Shown: one piece after another, positions 9,901-18,233 of the stretch
Layout of the letters: each line of letters starts with the position of its first letter
How positions within the stretch are numbered: position 1 is the first letter of the stretch
Assembly (NCBI GenBank): GCA_011390135.1
Contig: JAABSZ010000002.1
Coordinates: 4,119-68,118 of the forward strand
Length of the DNA: 64,000 nt
From: JAABSP01 sp011390135
GTDB taxonomy: Bacteria > Desulfobacterota > Desulfobacteria > Desulfobacterales > JAABSP01
Direction: 5' to 3'
Position numbers and translations under genes: made by a program
Notes under the pieces: model-generated
Seen by the model: the letters and a program-made list of their open reading frames with translations, nothing else
Told to the model about the DNA's origin: nothing
The model's database searches: none

Positions 9901-10062
9901 AAGAACAATATCCGGGCGATTCCTGAGATGGAGAGCCTTCGGGATCGGATCTGCCTGGCCGCATCTCCGGAAACCGTGAAAGCCCTGGTGTCGAACATTG
10001 AAAATCTCGATTTCACCCGAGCGGGAAAAATTCTGCAGGAGATTATTTCCGGATTGAAATAG
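6928..10062 (+). CDS. Membrane hybrid histidine kinase (HAMP-PAS-HisKA-HATPase-REC-HPt)
   Basis: 1044 aa. Domains in order: N-terminal membrane helix (about 12-35), periplasmic sensor, second helix (about 200-225), HAMP, PAS (about 285-400) and dimerisation/phosphoacceptor H430 (NMSHEIRTP). These are followed by an ATPase with N and G boxes (LINLIGNGLKF, DSGIGIP, GGTGLGLSI), a receiver with phosphoacceptor D719 (LILMDLQMPEMDG), and an HPt domain with H892 (IHTIKGAAG). A full internal phosphorelay is therefore encoded in one chain, BarA/ArcB-like. It probably reads the upstream periplasmic binding protein and passes phosphate to a receiver such as the next gene product. No DNA-binding output regulator is nearby. 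Confidence 0.92.
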   Translation: MLLQTIRQSFFLKMLLAFTLFTLLVSTFFTLFFIHHQYRLLTRMQMENGRVLAEIIARNVTLGVMSESTELLSDAVWSAFEKEDVVQVFVYNQEARLLMGSNRNALYPEDSPAAPSREEIRKIIADFAGFPVPHDPEQDYPFLHQGRRDADEFWCGVIYAPRFRTEEAMVLGMDMRQGPTQQMAGVIGLVMDRQPLKQNIIDIARRAGLFGLLFWLIGCFVMFLFVRRFTRPLNRLIKGVRALGLGLDSEKIHPETDDEIGALALSFNDMATSLRSREEALQKSEHKYRSIFENAADGIFQADIDGDLITANPAMARIFDHESAEIMCQGRVNIFSLLNMTHEQNAELMNHPGADFSRAIEIGCQNRSGQDLFLLVHLHTIEEGGNGKRIFEGLIRDVTDQKRSERLKIAKEAAEASADAKSRFLANMSHEIRTPLGAISGMVMLMGQTELTPKQSDYMEKIESSSRLLMRVINDVLDISKIEAGKLDMEKIPFSWSLLMTNIEDMFAEKAREKKIELSMGWDREIPEDLNGDAERIKQILINLIGNGLKFTPESGFVKVDAHIAEETSEEIRIGFAISDSGIGIPKEKLKTIFDAFTQADDSMTRRYGGTGLGLSICRQLVELMDGDIQVNSEPGRGTTFCFSLLLEKGCRKMMAPATRDDDPSFVGARILIAEDHEINREVALSLLEPLGVTTDVAVNGRKAWNAVQSRHYDLILMDLQMPEMDGLEVTRRIRGLEGNAARIPIVAMTAHALSESRLACLEAGMNDFLTKPLDPTLLMATLSRWIGALNRAPAQEFLQTPSAGDESQSPLPFSEPAAHSDLSTDLSTEISTTSSNMAVIDYDEGALRMGGKPEVFERILFLFHTHYHQAGEKIGQSLVHGRSEDALRQIHTIKGAAGNCAAHQLVAAAEQLEDTIRFGRDHNRDLDRFSGELDRVITEIDQLRNDSRKANGDGELPERRSPPSPLPETLSPEMKKILRSELCSLEELLQKNNIRAIPEMESLRDRICLAASPETVKALVSNIENLDFTRAGKILQEIISGLK

Positions 10063-10100
10063 CCCTTTTTCTCACTCCAAAAAGAAGCCCTGAATCTGCA

Positions 10101-11291
10101 ATGAAACCTTCGCAACCGTATCAGATCCTGATCGTCGATGACAGCCCCCACAATATCCGCGCCCTGGGAGAGATCCTGGATGAGACCTATGATGTCCGAT
10201 TTGCCAAAAGCGGCCCCGAGGCCCTGGAGATCACATTCTCTGAGGAAGAGGCGATCGATCTCATTCTGCTGGATGTAATCATGCCGGAAATGGATGGGTA
10301 TGAGGTCTGCCGCAGGCTCAAAGAGAATCGAAAGACCGCGGATATCCCCATCATCTTCATCACCATCAAAAGCCGCCCCTCGGACGAGGCTCTCGGCTTC
10401 TCCCTCGGCGCGGTCGATTACCTCAACAAGCCCTTTTCCGTGGAGATCGTCCGGGCCCGGATCCGGACCCATCTCGAACTGAAGGCCCATCGGGACCGGC
10501 TTCAGGAGATGGTTCAGGAGAGGACCCTGGAGCTGGAGGAGATGAACAAACGGCTCCAGACCGAGATCATCAAGGTGAAGGCCATGCAGGAGGATCTGAT
10601 CCGCTCCAAGACCCAGGCCGCGACCGGAAGGCTGGCCGCGACCATCGCGCATGAGATCAACAGCCCCCTGCAGGGAATCGCCGCGCTGCTGGTTCCTCTG
10701 ATGGACGGGTGCGAGGGGCAGGAGGATCTGCTGGAGATCGCAAATCTCATCGAAGAGGCTTTCCACCGGATTCGAGAGACGGTTCAGCGGCTCTACCATC
10801 TCAATCTGCCGGCCTCCCGCCAGGAGGAGTCGGTCGATGTCAACAGCGTGATCCGGAAGACGGCCGCGCTGTTAAATGGGATGGCCAGGGAACGGAACGT
10901 GGCCGTCGATCTCGATCTGACGCCGGATCTCCCCCGGATCAGGGCTTCCCAGGGGGAATTGGGGCAGGTCTTCATGAATCTCATCGACAATGCCCTTTCC
11001 GCGGTGCAGCACGGAAAACAGCAGGATCGAAAGGTCTCCATTCAGACCCGGCTGGTTGGGGGAGCGCTTCAGGTGCAGGTATCGGACACCGGAACCGGAA
11101 TCCCGGAGGAGGATCTGCCCCACATCTTCGAGCCCTTCTACACCCGAAGAAAGGCCGGGGGGCTGGGGGTGGGGCTTTCGGTCTGTCGGGAGATCATTCG
11201 ACAATGCAGCGGCGAAATCCGGGCCCAAAACGCGCCCCAAGGCCGGGGCGCGGTCTTTGCCATCACTCTTCCCGCAGCCCCGGACCGATAA
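10101..11291 (+). CDS. Response receiver-histidine kinase (REC-HisKA-HATPase), soluble
   Basis: 396 aa with no membrane segment. An N-terminal receiver carries the acidic pair (IVDDS) and phosphoacceptor D58 (LILLDVIMPEMDG). A coiled-coil linker (DRLQEMVQERTLELEEM) leads to a HisKA-type phosphoacceptor H184 (IAHEINSPLQG) and an ATPase domain (FMNLIDNALSA, DTGTGIPEEDL, GLGVGLSVCREI). It lies 38 bases after the hybrid kinase and is probably the downstream relay partner of its HPt domain, integrating that signal into a second kinase step. Output target unknown. Family assignment is secure; direction of phosphate flow is inference. Confidence 0.9.
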   Translation: MKPSQPYQILIVDDSPHNIRALGEILDETYDVRFAKSGPEALEITFSEEEAIDLILLDVIMPEMDGYEVCRRLKENRKTADIPIIFITIKSRPSDEALGFSLGAVDYLNKPFSVEIVRARIRTHLELKAHRDRLQEMVQERTLELEEMNKRLQTEIIKVKAMQEDLIRSKTQAATGRLAATIAHEINSPLQGIAALLVPLMDGCEGQEDLLEIANLIEEAFHRIRETVQRLYHLNLPASRQEESVDVNSVIRKTAALLNGMARERNVAVDLDLTPDLPRIRASQGELGQVFMNLIDNALSAVQHGKQQDRKVSIQTRLVGGALQVQVSDTGTGIPEEDLPHIFEPFYTRRKAGGLGVGLSVCREIIRQCSGEIRAQNAPQGRGAVFAITLPAAPDR

Positions 11292-11350
11292 GTATTCTGG
11301 TTAGGCGATTTTCCGGAATCAAAATCCCACTGAAAAGGAACAAAGAAATG

Positions 11351-11377
11351 GACAGAGTGGACAGAGTGGACAGAGTG
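11351..11377 (+). repeat. Three tandem copies of a 9-base unit
   Basis: GACAGAGTG is repeated three times head to tail at 11351-11359, 11360-11368 and 11369-11377 in the convergent gap between the sensory operon and the RND pump gene. No gene covers it that I can support. Confidence 0.8.
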
Positions 11378-11440
11378 GAGGCTGAAACCCCAAGACCTTT
11401 GCCGGGATCTTCATTTCCAAAATTCACCTTAAAGGGTCCG

Positions 11441-11470
11441 GGAGTGCGCCAATTATATTTTATGCACTCC
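11441..11470. terminator. Inverted repeat in convergent gap, possible terminator
   Basis: A perfect 7-base inverted repeat (GGAGTGC at 11441-11447, GCACTCC at 11464-11470) with an AT-rich loop lies 32 bases past the stop of the RND pump gene. There is no clean U-run on either side, so Rho-independent termination is only a possibility. Confidence 0.35.
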
Positions 11471-11502
11471 AGAGCACGGTTACGAATCTACTGCCGAGGT
11501 AC

Positions 11503-14500
11503 TTACTTCCCTTTTTCGGCTTGTCCCCCTCCCCTTTTCCCTTTGAAGATCCGGTCCTGAATCCGGCCCCGAATTTGGCCCATATCTTCCCGTAGTTCCG
11601 CCAGCAGCCCCCGGAGATCCTCGATGATGATGTAGAAGGCCGGCACCATCAGCAGGATGATGAAGGTGGCGAAAAGCACCCCGAAGCCGAGGCTGATGGC
11701 CATGGGGATCAGGAACCGGGCCTGGAGCGAGGTCTCGAAGATCATCGGCATCAGCCCGAAGAACGTGGTCAGGGAGGTGAGCAGGATCGGCCGGAACCGA
11801 CGAATCCCGGCCGCGGCCACGGCCTCCTTCACCGCCATTCCCCGATTCCGCATTCCGTTGGCCGCATGCACCAGCACCAGGGAATCGTTCACCACCACCC
11901 CGGACAGCGCCAGAAGCCCCATCATGCTGATCAGGCTGAGGCTGTAGCCCATGATCATATGGCCGGCCACCGCACCGATGAATCCGAATGGGATGGCCGA
12001 CAGTACCATCACCGGCTGGATATAGCTGTTGAAGGGGATCGCGATGAGGACATACATCACCATCAGCGCGATGGCAAAGCCCTTGAAGAGGCTCCTCATC
12101 GAGTCCCGCCCCTCCCGCTCGGCCCCCTCGAGAGAGTAGTGGAGCCCCGGATACCGGTCCATCAGGGCCGGCAGTTCCCCGGCCGTCAGGGAGGCGATCA
12201 CCTTTCCCCCGCCGGTCACTTTTTCTTCGATGTCGGCTGTGACATGGATGGTGCGCCGTCCATCGGTTCGGGTGATGCTGGTGTAGGAGCTGCCCCGCCG
12301 GACCTCGGCCGCGGCAGAGAGCGGGATCTCTCCGCCTTGGGGGGTGCGGATGATCAACTGCTCCACATCCTGTTCCGATGTTCGCTCGGCTTGGGGCAGC
12401 CGCACCATCACCTGGACCGTATCCCGGCCCCGCTGCTGCCGGAGCGCCTCTGCTCCCCAGAAGGTGTAGCGGATCTGTCGCCCCAGCTCCAGGGGCGTCA
12501 GGCCCAGGCTTTCGGCCTCGGGCCGGATGGAGAGATCGAACTGGGGCTTTCCCGCGGCAAACCCGTCATCTATGTCCACCACCCCTTCGTAGGTCTGCAG
12601 GGCTGCGGCCAGGTCTTTGGCGGCCCGTTCCAGCACCTCCATATCTCGATGGCTCAACTGGACATCCACGGGGCTTCCGCCCCGGGGGCCGCCGGCCGTG
12701 GCATCGAAGATCAGCGATTCCATCTCCGGAAGCCGGCCGGCCCTTTCCCGCCACTCCCGGGCAAAGCCGGTTCCGCTGATATCCCGCTGATTCATGGGAA
12801 CCAGAGAGACCATGACCGTGAGGCGGTATCCGTTGGTGATCCGGGTGTAGATCCCCTTTCCGATGGAAGGGCCGGTTGCAGGAGAATGATCTTCGATGGC
12901 TGAAAGGGCTGCGGCCTCCAGACGCCTGGCGGCCGACAAGGTCTCTTCCACGGGCGCGCCGTAGGGGAGTTCTCCGTTGGCCACGATCCAGTCCGATTCG
13001 ATCTTGGGAAACATGGTGATGCTCACCCGTCCCCCCTGGACAAAGCCGACCGCAACGATCAGCAGGGCCACCGCGATGGCACAGGTGATCCAGCGGTTCC
13101 GCACCACCCAGCCGATGGCCGGGCCGAAGATATCTTGTGCCGTATATTCGACGATCCCGGCAAACTTTCGCTGAAACCGGGCGATCGCGCCGATGATGCC
13201 GGTCTTTTTCGGCGGCCCCAGATGGCCCAGGTGGGCCGGCAGGATGTAAAGGGATTCGTAGAGGGAGATGAAGAGAACGATGATGACCACCGAGGGGAGA
13301 ATCCGGAAGATTTTCCCCATGATCCCCTCGACGAAAAAGAGAGGGGCAAAGGCGGTTGCGGTGGTGAGGATCGAGAAGATCACGGGTACGGCCACTTCCG
13401 ATGCGCCGTCGATCGAGGCATGGAGATAGCTGTTTCCGCCCCGGCTGCCGGTTTTCCCGTTGATCCCCTCCAGTGCCCTGCGGTGAACATAGACATTCTC
13501 TCCCACCACGATGGCATCATCGACCACCATGCCCAAGGTGATGATGAATGCGAAAAGTGAGATCATATTGATGGAGACATCGGCCGCAGGCAGGAAGAGA
13601 AAGGAGCCGAGAAAGGAGATCGGGATCCCCATCGTTACCCAGAAGGCCAGCCGCGGCTCGAGAAAGAGGCCCAGCACCCCCAGCACCAGAAAGAGGCCGA
13701 TGCGGGCATTTTTCAGCAGCAGGTCGATCCGATCGTGGAATATCTCGGAACGGTCCCGGCGAATCGCGATCCCGACCCCCGGCGGCAGAGATTTTTCCAG
13801 TTCGACTGCATAGGCTTTGACGGCCCCGGCCACCCCGAGCGGGGTCTCATCGCCGATCCGGAAGACATTGACTCCTACTGCCGGCTTTCCATTGAAAAAG
13901 CTTAAAGTATCGACATCTTCAAAAGATTCCCGCACGGTCGCGATCTCGCCTAAGCTGACCCTGGCCCCTGTCCGGGTGCTGATGATCGGGATATCGGCAA
14001 ACTCCCGGGCCCAGTCTCTCCGTTCTGAGGTTCTCAGCAGGATCTCCCCGGCCTCGGTGCGGATTCGGCCGGCCGGCAGCTCCACAGCGGTTCTCCGGAT
14101 CTGTTCCGCAATCCCGCCCAGAGTCAGGCCGTATCCCCGGAGCGCGGACTGGGGAACCTCCACAGCGATCTCCGGGGGTCGGATGCCTTCCAGCTCCACC
14201 TGGGTAATCGCCTCGCTCCGGAGGAGATCCTCCCGCACCGTCTCCCCCAGCTCCCGGAGGGTCCGTTCGCCTATGTCGCCGTAGATCACCAGGCTCAGCA
14301 CCTCCCGCCGGGTCGAGGGAACCCGGACCATCGGGTCCTCGGCATCCTCGGGAAAGGAGGCGATCCGGTCCACCGCATTCTTGATGTCGGCCAGCAGCTT
14401 GTTCTTGTCGACGCCGTAGAAGAGTTCCACATTGATGTTTCCGACGCCTTCGGATGCTGTGGCCACCACCTGCTTGACGCCGTCGATCCCCTGCACCGCC

Positions 14501-14718
14501 TCTTCCACTGCGGTCAGAATTCCCTTCTCCACCTCCTCCGGGGATGCGCCGGGATAGGGAATCGAGATGATGATCAGGTCGGTTTCGAATTCGGGAAAGA
14601 TCTCCTGGCGGGTCTGGGTGAGCAGGATCACCGCGCCCCCCACGATAAAGACGAGCATCATCAGGTTGGCCGCAACCGGATTGCTGGCCATCCAGACAAC
14701 AGAGGAGAACCGCTTCAT
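11503..14718 (-). CDS. RND efflux pump, inner membrane permease (HAE1/AcrB-like)
   Basis: 1071 aa, the normal length for a hydrophobe/amphiphile RND pump. Twelve membrane helices are visible, with the N-terminal helix (NPVAANLMMLVFIVGGAVIL), two large periplasmic loops after helices 1 and 7, and the conserved TM4 acidic pair (GMVVDDAIVVGEN) needed for proton coupling. TM10 carries SGVVVNDSLVLV, a variant seen in a subgroup of acriflavin-resistance-type pumps. It is last gene of an outer membrane factor-adaptor-pump set, 6 bases after the adaptor stop, so it is expected to form the trimeric engine of a tripartite exporter. Substrate unknown. Confidence 0.95.
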   Translation of the reverse strand: MKRFSSVVWMASNPVAANLMMLVFIVGGAVILLTQTRQEIFPEFETDLIIISIPYPGASPEEVEKGILTAVEEAVQGIDGVKQVVATASEGVGNINVELFYGVDKNKLLADIKNAVDRIASFPEDAEDPMVRVPSTRREVLSLVIYGDIGERTLRELGETVREDLLRSEAITQVELEGIRPPEIAVEVPQSALRGYGLTLGGIAEQIRRTAVELPAGRIRTEAGEILLRTSERRDWAREFADIPIISTRTGARVSLGEIATVRESFEDVDTLSFFNGKPAVGVNVFRIGDETPLGVAGAVKAYAVELEKSLPPGVGIAIRRDRSEIFHDRIDLLLKNARIGLFLVLGVLGLFLEPRLAFWVTMGIPISFLGSFLFLPAADVSINMISLFAFIITLGMVVDDAIVVGENVYVHRRALEGINGKTGSRGGNSYLHASIDGASEVAVPVIFSILTTATAFAPLFFVEGIMGKIFRILPSVVIIVLFISLYESLYILPAHLGHLGPPKKTGIIGAIARFQRKFAGIVEYTAQDIFGPAIGWVVRNRWITCAIAVALLIVAVGFVQGGRVSITMFPKIESDWIVANGELPYGAPVEETLSAARRLEAAALSAIEDHSPATGPSIGKGIYTRITNGYRLTVMVSLVPMNQRDISGTGFAREWRERAGRLPEMESLIFDATAGGPRGGSPVDVQLSHRDMEVLERAAKDLAAALQTYEGVVDIDDGFAAGKPQFDLSIRPEAESLGLTPLELGRQIRYTFWGAEALRQQRGRDTVQVMVRLPQAERTSEQDVEQLIIRTPQGGEIPLSAAAEVRRGSSYTSITRTDGRRTIHVTADIEEKVTGGGKVIASLTAGELPALMDRYPGLHYSLEGAEREGRDSMRSLFKGFAIALMVMYVLIAIPFNSYIQPVMVLSAIPFGFIGAVAGHMIMGYSLSLISMMGLLALSGVVVNDSLVLVHAANGMRNRGMAVKEAVAAAGIRRFRPILLTSLTTFFGLMPMIFETSLQARFLIPMAISLGFGVLFATFIILLMVPAFYIIIEDLRGLLAELREDMGQIRGRIQDRIFKGKRGGGQAEKGK

Positions 14719-14724
14719 TAGAGC

Positions 14725-15993
14725 TTATCCTTTTTCGGGATCGAGTTGGATTTCTTCGGTACGGGGAAGATCGGTATCGGGGCGGGTTCCCGCGGGAATC
14801 AGCGCCATGCCGGGAACAGGTGCTGAGATCCGGCTGGTGATGATCCTGCTCCCGGGGGAAAGCCCCCGGACCAGCAGATCGTCCTTCAGGCGCCAGACTA
14901 TCTCCACTTGGGCCATGGCCAGTCTGTCATCCTCATCCAGCAGCCAGACCATGTCTCCCTCCCGGAGAGTCTGGCGGGAGATGGAGAAGACATCTTCCAA
15001 TACCGGCCCTTCCACTGCCACACGGACGTATGCCCCCAACAGGAGCGGAATCTCCTCCCTCCGGCTTTCCCGGCTTTCCTGGTTTTGATCGGCTTGATCG
15101 GTTTCAGGGGATTCCAGCCCTAATGGATCGGGAATGGCGACGAGCAGACGGGCCATCCGGCCTGCCGGGTCCAGTTCTCCCAGAAGTCGGACAACATATC
15201 CCTTTCGAACCGCAGCCGGGTCGCGGCCCCCTGTCTCCTGAAAGATCCGCGTCTCAGCCCCCTGTTTTGTATTTGAGATCGGAAGCCGAATGTAGGGGAG
15301 GCGGTCAACCGGAACCGAAATCTGAACCCAGAACTGATTTGTTCCGGCCAGGGAGACCAGCGGTGAGGCGGGCGTAACCTGCTGGCCCAGATCGACCATT
15401 TTCTCTTTCACAAATGCGTTGAAAGGGGCTTTGATCACGGTCCGCTCCAGGTCCAGCCTGGCCTTTTTCAGTGCGCCCAATGTACCTTCCAGCGCGGCAC
15501 GCGCGCTCCGGATCTGCGGTTTCCGCAGGGCAAGGGCCTTCCCCTGTGGCGTGGTGGGGATCTCCCCGGCCAGAAGCTCCCACTCCTGGGCTGCGATCGC
15601 GGCCCGTCCCTCTTCGGACCGCAGCTCCATCCGGGCTCTGGCCACATCGGCCTTACGCTGCTCCAGGGCATACTGATAATCCTTGTCGTCGATGGTCAGT
15701 ATCACTTTTCCCTCCTGGAACCGGCCTCCGGGAACCAGATCCGGATCCACCGAAACCACCTTGCCGGAAACCCGCGGTTGGAGTGTCACCTCCCGTGCCG
15801 GAATCACGGTTCCCATGGCATCGATATAGACCTGAATATCTTCGGGGAGGGCATTTACCGTATCCACCAGCGCAGGGCCCACCGAAACCGGCTGACGCCG
15901 CGCAGTTGGTTTGGTAGCGGTCAGCCATCTGGCCGCCATAAGCCCGGCCCCGAGGATCAGCAGAACGATGACCAGCTTGTAAAAGGCTCTCAT
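14725..15993 (-). CDS. RND efflux adaptor (membrane fusion protein)
   Basis: 422 aa periplasmic adaptor. One N-terminal membrane anchor (YKLVIVLLILGAGLMAARWL) is followed by a split lipoyl/barrel-sandwich domain (VSGKVVSVDPDLVPGGRFQEG and VIKAPFNAFVKEKMVDLGQ). A helical hairpin lies between the lipoyl halves, and beta-barrel and membrane-proximal domains follow. It bridges the RND pump and the TolC-like channel. Its start overlaps the stop of the outer membrane factor gene by four bases (ATGA), indicating translational coupling. A short acidic/Gln-rich insertion (about residues 295-312) is the only oddity. Confidence 0.93.
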   Translation of the reverse strand: MRAFYKLVIVLLILGAGLMAARWLTATKPTARRQPVSVGPALVDTVNALPEDIQVYIDAMGTVIPAREVTLQPRVSGKVVSVDPDLVPGGRFQEGKVILTIDDKDYQYALEQRKADVARARMELRSEEGRAAIAAQEWELLAGEIPTTPQGKALALRKPQIRSARAALEGTLGALKKARLDLERTVIKAPFNAFVKEKMVDLGQQVTPASPLVSLAGTNQFWVQISVPVDRLPYIRLPISNTKQGAETRIFQETGGRDPAAVRKGYVVRLLGELDPAGRMARLLVAIPDPLGLESPETDQADQNQESRESRREEIPLLLGAYVRVAVEGPVLEDVFSISRQTLREGDMVWLLDEDDRLAMAQVEIVWRLKDDLLVRGLSPGSRIITSRISAPVPGMALIPAGTRPDTDLPRTEEIQLDPEKG

Positions 15994-17393
15994 ATCCAGT
16001 ATCCTCCCAATGTCCGACAGAGGGTGATTCGATTTGAAAGAAGCTCCAGCCGTGCATCTATCTGTTCAAGCTCCAGGCTCTGGAGGGTTCGCAGGGCCGT
16101 GAGTACCGGCAGATAGTCCGAAAGCCCGTTGATATACCGGGAGCGGGTCTCCCGCAGACTCTTTTGGGCCAGATCGATCCGGGCCTCCAGGGTTTCCTTA
16201 TACTCCCGCAGCCCCTCGGCCTGCGCCAGGGCATCCTCAACCTCCCCATAGGCGGTCAATGCGGTGCGTCCGTATTCGATCAGCCGTTCCTGGGCCAGGG
16301 AGCGGGCCCGGACAACCGCAGCGGCCTCGGCCCCGCCGTCAAAGATCGTTCCTGAGAGGGAGGATACCATATCCCATATCCAGCTTTCAAAGAGTTGGGC
16401 CATCTCCGATGCCCGGAACCCGGTGGAGAGGCTGAGGCGGAGTGCGGGAAAGCGATCGGCCAGTGCGGCCGCGGCTCTGCTGTCGGCTGCAGCTACCCGA
16501 AGACGGGCAGCTTCAATATCCGGGCGCATCCGGAGAAGTGTGGTGGAAATAGTGACGACGCGCGCCTGGGGCGGCTCGATCGGTTCCTCTTGGATCGGAA
16601 CCGGGGACTGGGGAGACCGGCCCATGAGAATGTTGAGTCGATGGGTGAGGGTTGCGATTCGGGAGCGGGTGAGGGGTATCCGGGAGCGGGTTCCGGAGAG
16701 CTGGACCCGCTGCTGATAGATATCCGCGGCCGCGGCCAGCCCCTGGCCAAAGCGGAGCTTTGTCAGTTTCAGGTAGGTCTCGTTGGTACGGACCTGCTCC
16801 TGGAGCAGCGCGAGTCGGGCACGTTCGGTCTCCAGGGAGTACCAGGTCTCGGCCACTTCGGCTGTGATGGTGACCCGCATGGCCGCGGCATCGCTCTCTG
16901 CGGCAAGGGCGTCGAGTGCAGCCCCCTCACGCAGCGCGGCCAGCCGGCCCCAGAGATCCACCTCATATGCGGCCCCGATGCCGAGGGTAAAGCGGTTTCC
17001 ATAGATCCCTTCGCTGCTGTCGGCAGGGGAGGGGGATCGGCTTCGGCCTGCGGTCCCCTCGGCCGTAAGATTCGGATAGAGTGTCGCTCCGGTCTCCGCG
17101 GCTGAGGCCGCCGCGGTCCGAAATCGTGCCCAGGCCCCCTGGAGCCGGAGATTGTCCATGATCGCGGTCTCGATCAGGATGTTGAGCAGGGGGTCGGAAA
17201 ACCCCTCCCACCATCGGGGATTCCCTTTGGCGGGAGTGAGGTTCTCCGACCCGGAGATTTCCGGGGAAAAGAGAAGGGGAGGGGGGGGCGAATGTCCGCA
17301 TCCCAATATCATGAGAAGGGCGACAAGGAGCAGCGCTCGAGCGGCCCTACTGCCGGAATCGCCGAAGAGGAATCGTTCAGCCGATCGGTTCAT
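15990..17393 (-). CDS. Outer membrane efflux lipoprotein (NodT/TolC family)
   Basis: 467 aa with a signal peptide ending in a lipobox (LMILGCG), so it is a lipid-anchored outer membrane factor of the NodT group. Two repeated OEP-type helical/beta units are visible (WWEGFSDPLLNILIETA and an RPDIEAARLRVAAADSRAAA segment). It would form the exit duct for the downstream RND pump. Stop codon and next start overlap (ATGA), and its own start overlaps the stop of the acidic 159-aa gene in the same way, so four genes appear translationally linked. Confidence 0.92.
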   Translation of the reverse strand: MNRSAERFLFGDSGSRAARALLLVALLMILGCGHSPPPPLLFSPEISGSENLTPAKGNPRWWEGFSDPLLNILIETAIMDNLRLQGAWARFRTAAASAAETGATLYPNLTAEGTAGRSRSPSPADSSEGIYGNRFTLGIGAAYEVDLWGRLAALREGAALDALAAESDAAAMRVTITAEVAETWYSLETERARLALLQEQVRTNETYLKLTKLRFGQGLAAAADIYQQRVQLSGTRSRIPLTRSRIATLTHRLNILMGRSPQSPVPIQEEPIEPPQARVVTISTTLLRMRPDIEAARLRVAAADSRAAAALADRFPALRLSLSTGFRASEMAQLFESWIWDMVSSLSGTIFDGGAEAAAVVRARSLAQERLIEYGRTALTAYGEVEDALAQAEGLREYKETLEARIDLAQKSLRETRSRYINGLSDYLPVLTALRTLQSLELEQIDARLELLSNRITLCRTLGGYWI

Positions 17394-17869
17394 CCCTCAT
17401 CTTCCACGTCCAGGGAATCATCATCCGCGATCTGGAGCGGAGAGTTGATGGGGTCGATCGATTCTGTTTCATCGAATTCGTCATCGAGATCCTCGTCCAA
17501 AAGTTCATCGATGTCCTCTTCCTCCTCCTCGATCTCCTCCTCCTCGACCTCTTCGATCTCTTCCTCTTTTCCCAGTTCTGTCAGGTCATCCAGGGTGATC
17601 TCGATGCGATCCTTCTCCTCTGGATTCTCGTACAGATCCGCGACCGCATCCGCGATCCGCGAGGAATAGGCTCCGGGCGGATAGAGGTTGAGGGTTCGTA
17701 TGGTCAGGATCAGGGATTCCTTCCCCTTTTCCAGCGCGGCTTTTATGGTATTGGCCGGATACCGTTGTTCGCAGAGCAGGGAGAAGCTGTCCTTGTCCAG
17801 TTCCGCATGTTCTTTGATGATCAGTTCCGCTTTTTCGTCATCTCTGAAAATGGTGTACTGCTGTTTCAT
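17390..17869 (-). CDS. Hypothetical protein with very acidic C-terminal half
   Basis: 159 aa, family not recognised. Residues 1-100 look folded (MKQQYTIFRDDEKAELIIKE start, then mixed helices). Residues 100-135 are almost only Glu and Asp with few hydrophobics (EEIEEVEEEEIEEEEED), followed by an acidic tail. No membrane segment or Cys motif. A ribosome site (AGGAGGTCGC) lies just before the ATG. Its stop overlaps the start of the outer membrane efflux gene, and it follows the 115-aa gene by 16 bases, so it belongs to the same operon. Such runs may bind cations or basic proteins, but function is unknown. Confidence 0.75.
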   Translation of the reverse strand: MKQQYTIFRDDEKAELIIKEHAELDKDSFSLLCEQRYPANTIKAALEKGKESLILTIRTLNLYPPGAYSSRIADAVADLYENPEEKDRIEITLDDLTELGKEEEIEEVEEEEIEEEEEDIDELLDEDLDDEFDETESIDPINSPLQIADDDSLDVEDEG

Positions 17870-17885
17870 CGCGACCTCCTTTCGG

Positions 17886-18233
17886 TCACTTCCGGTGTCC
17901 TTCTTTTTTCAATAGATCATAGTACCAGCAGGCGAACTCAAACATTCCCTGGTACCGTTCGTCGTCATTGATGATCCCCAGGCAGATCTCCAGTGCCCCG
18001 CTCGAAAACTGGGTGGTACAATCATCGGGATAGCTCTGGAGAAACTCTCGGATCAGCATCTTCGAGGTTCTCCGGGTGGGGTCTTTCCGGATATCAATGG
18101 GATCTTTGGGCTCTGCAAACGGGTTCCATTTATCATACCCCTTCTTCAGGATATGCTTCTGCCGCCGCTCCGACATGCTGTCGAAGATCATCTTTTTCCG
18201 GTTATCCGACTCTTGGGGGGTGAATTCAGCCAT
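17886..18233 (-). CDS. Hypothetical protein, 115 aa
   Basis: Soluble charged protein, family not recognised with certainty. Features visible: a basic N-terminal half (RRQKHILKKGYDKWNPF), the phrase DPIDIRKDPTRRT, and a C-terminal helix with aromatic residues (MFEFACWYYDLLKKEG). Its start overlaps the end of the YkgJ-type gene by eight bases, so the two are translationally coupled. Coupling to a Cys-cluster protein suggests they act together. It reads like a small conserved deltaproteobacterial protein. Confidence 0.75.
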   Translation of the reverse strand: MAEFTPQESDNRKKMIFDSMSERRQKHILKKGYDKWNPFAEPKDPIDIRKDPTRRTSKMLIREFLQSYPDDCTTQFSSGALEICLGIINDDERYQGMFEFACWYYDLLKKEGHRK

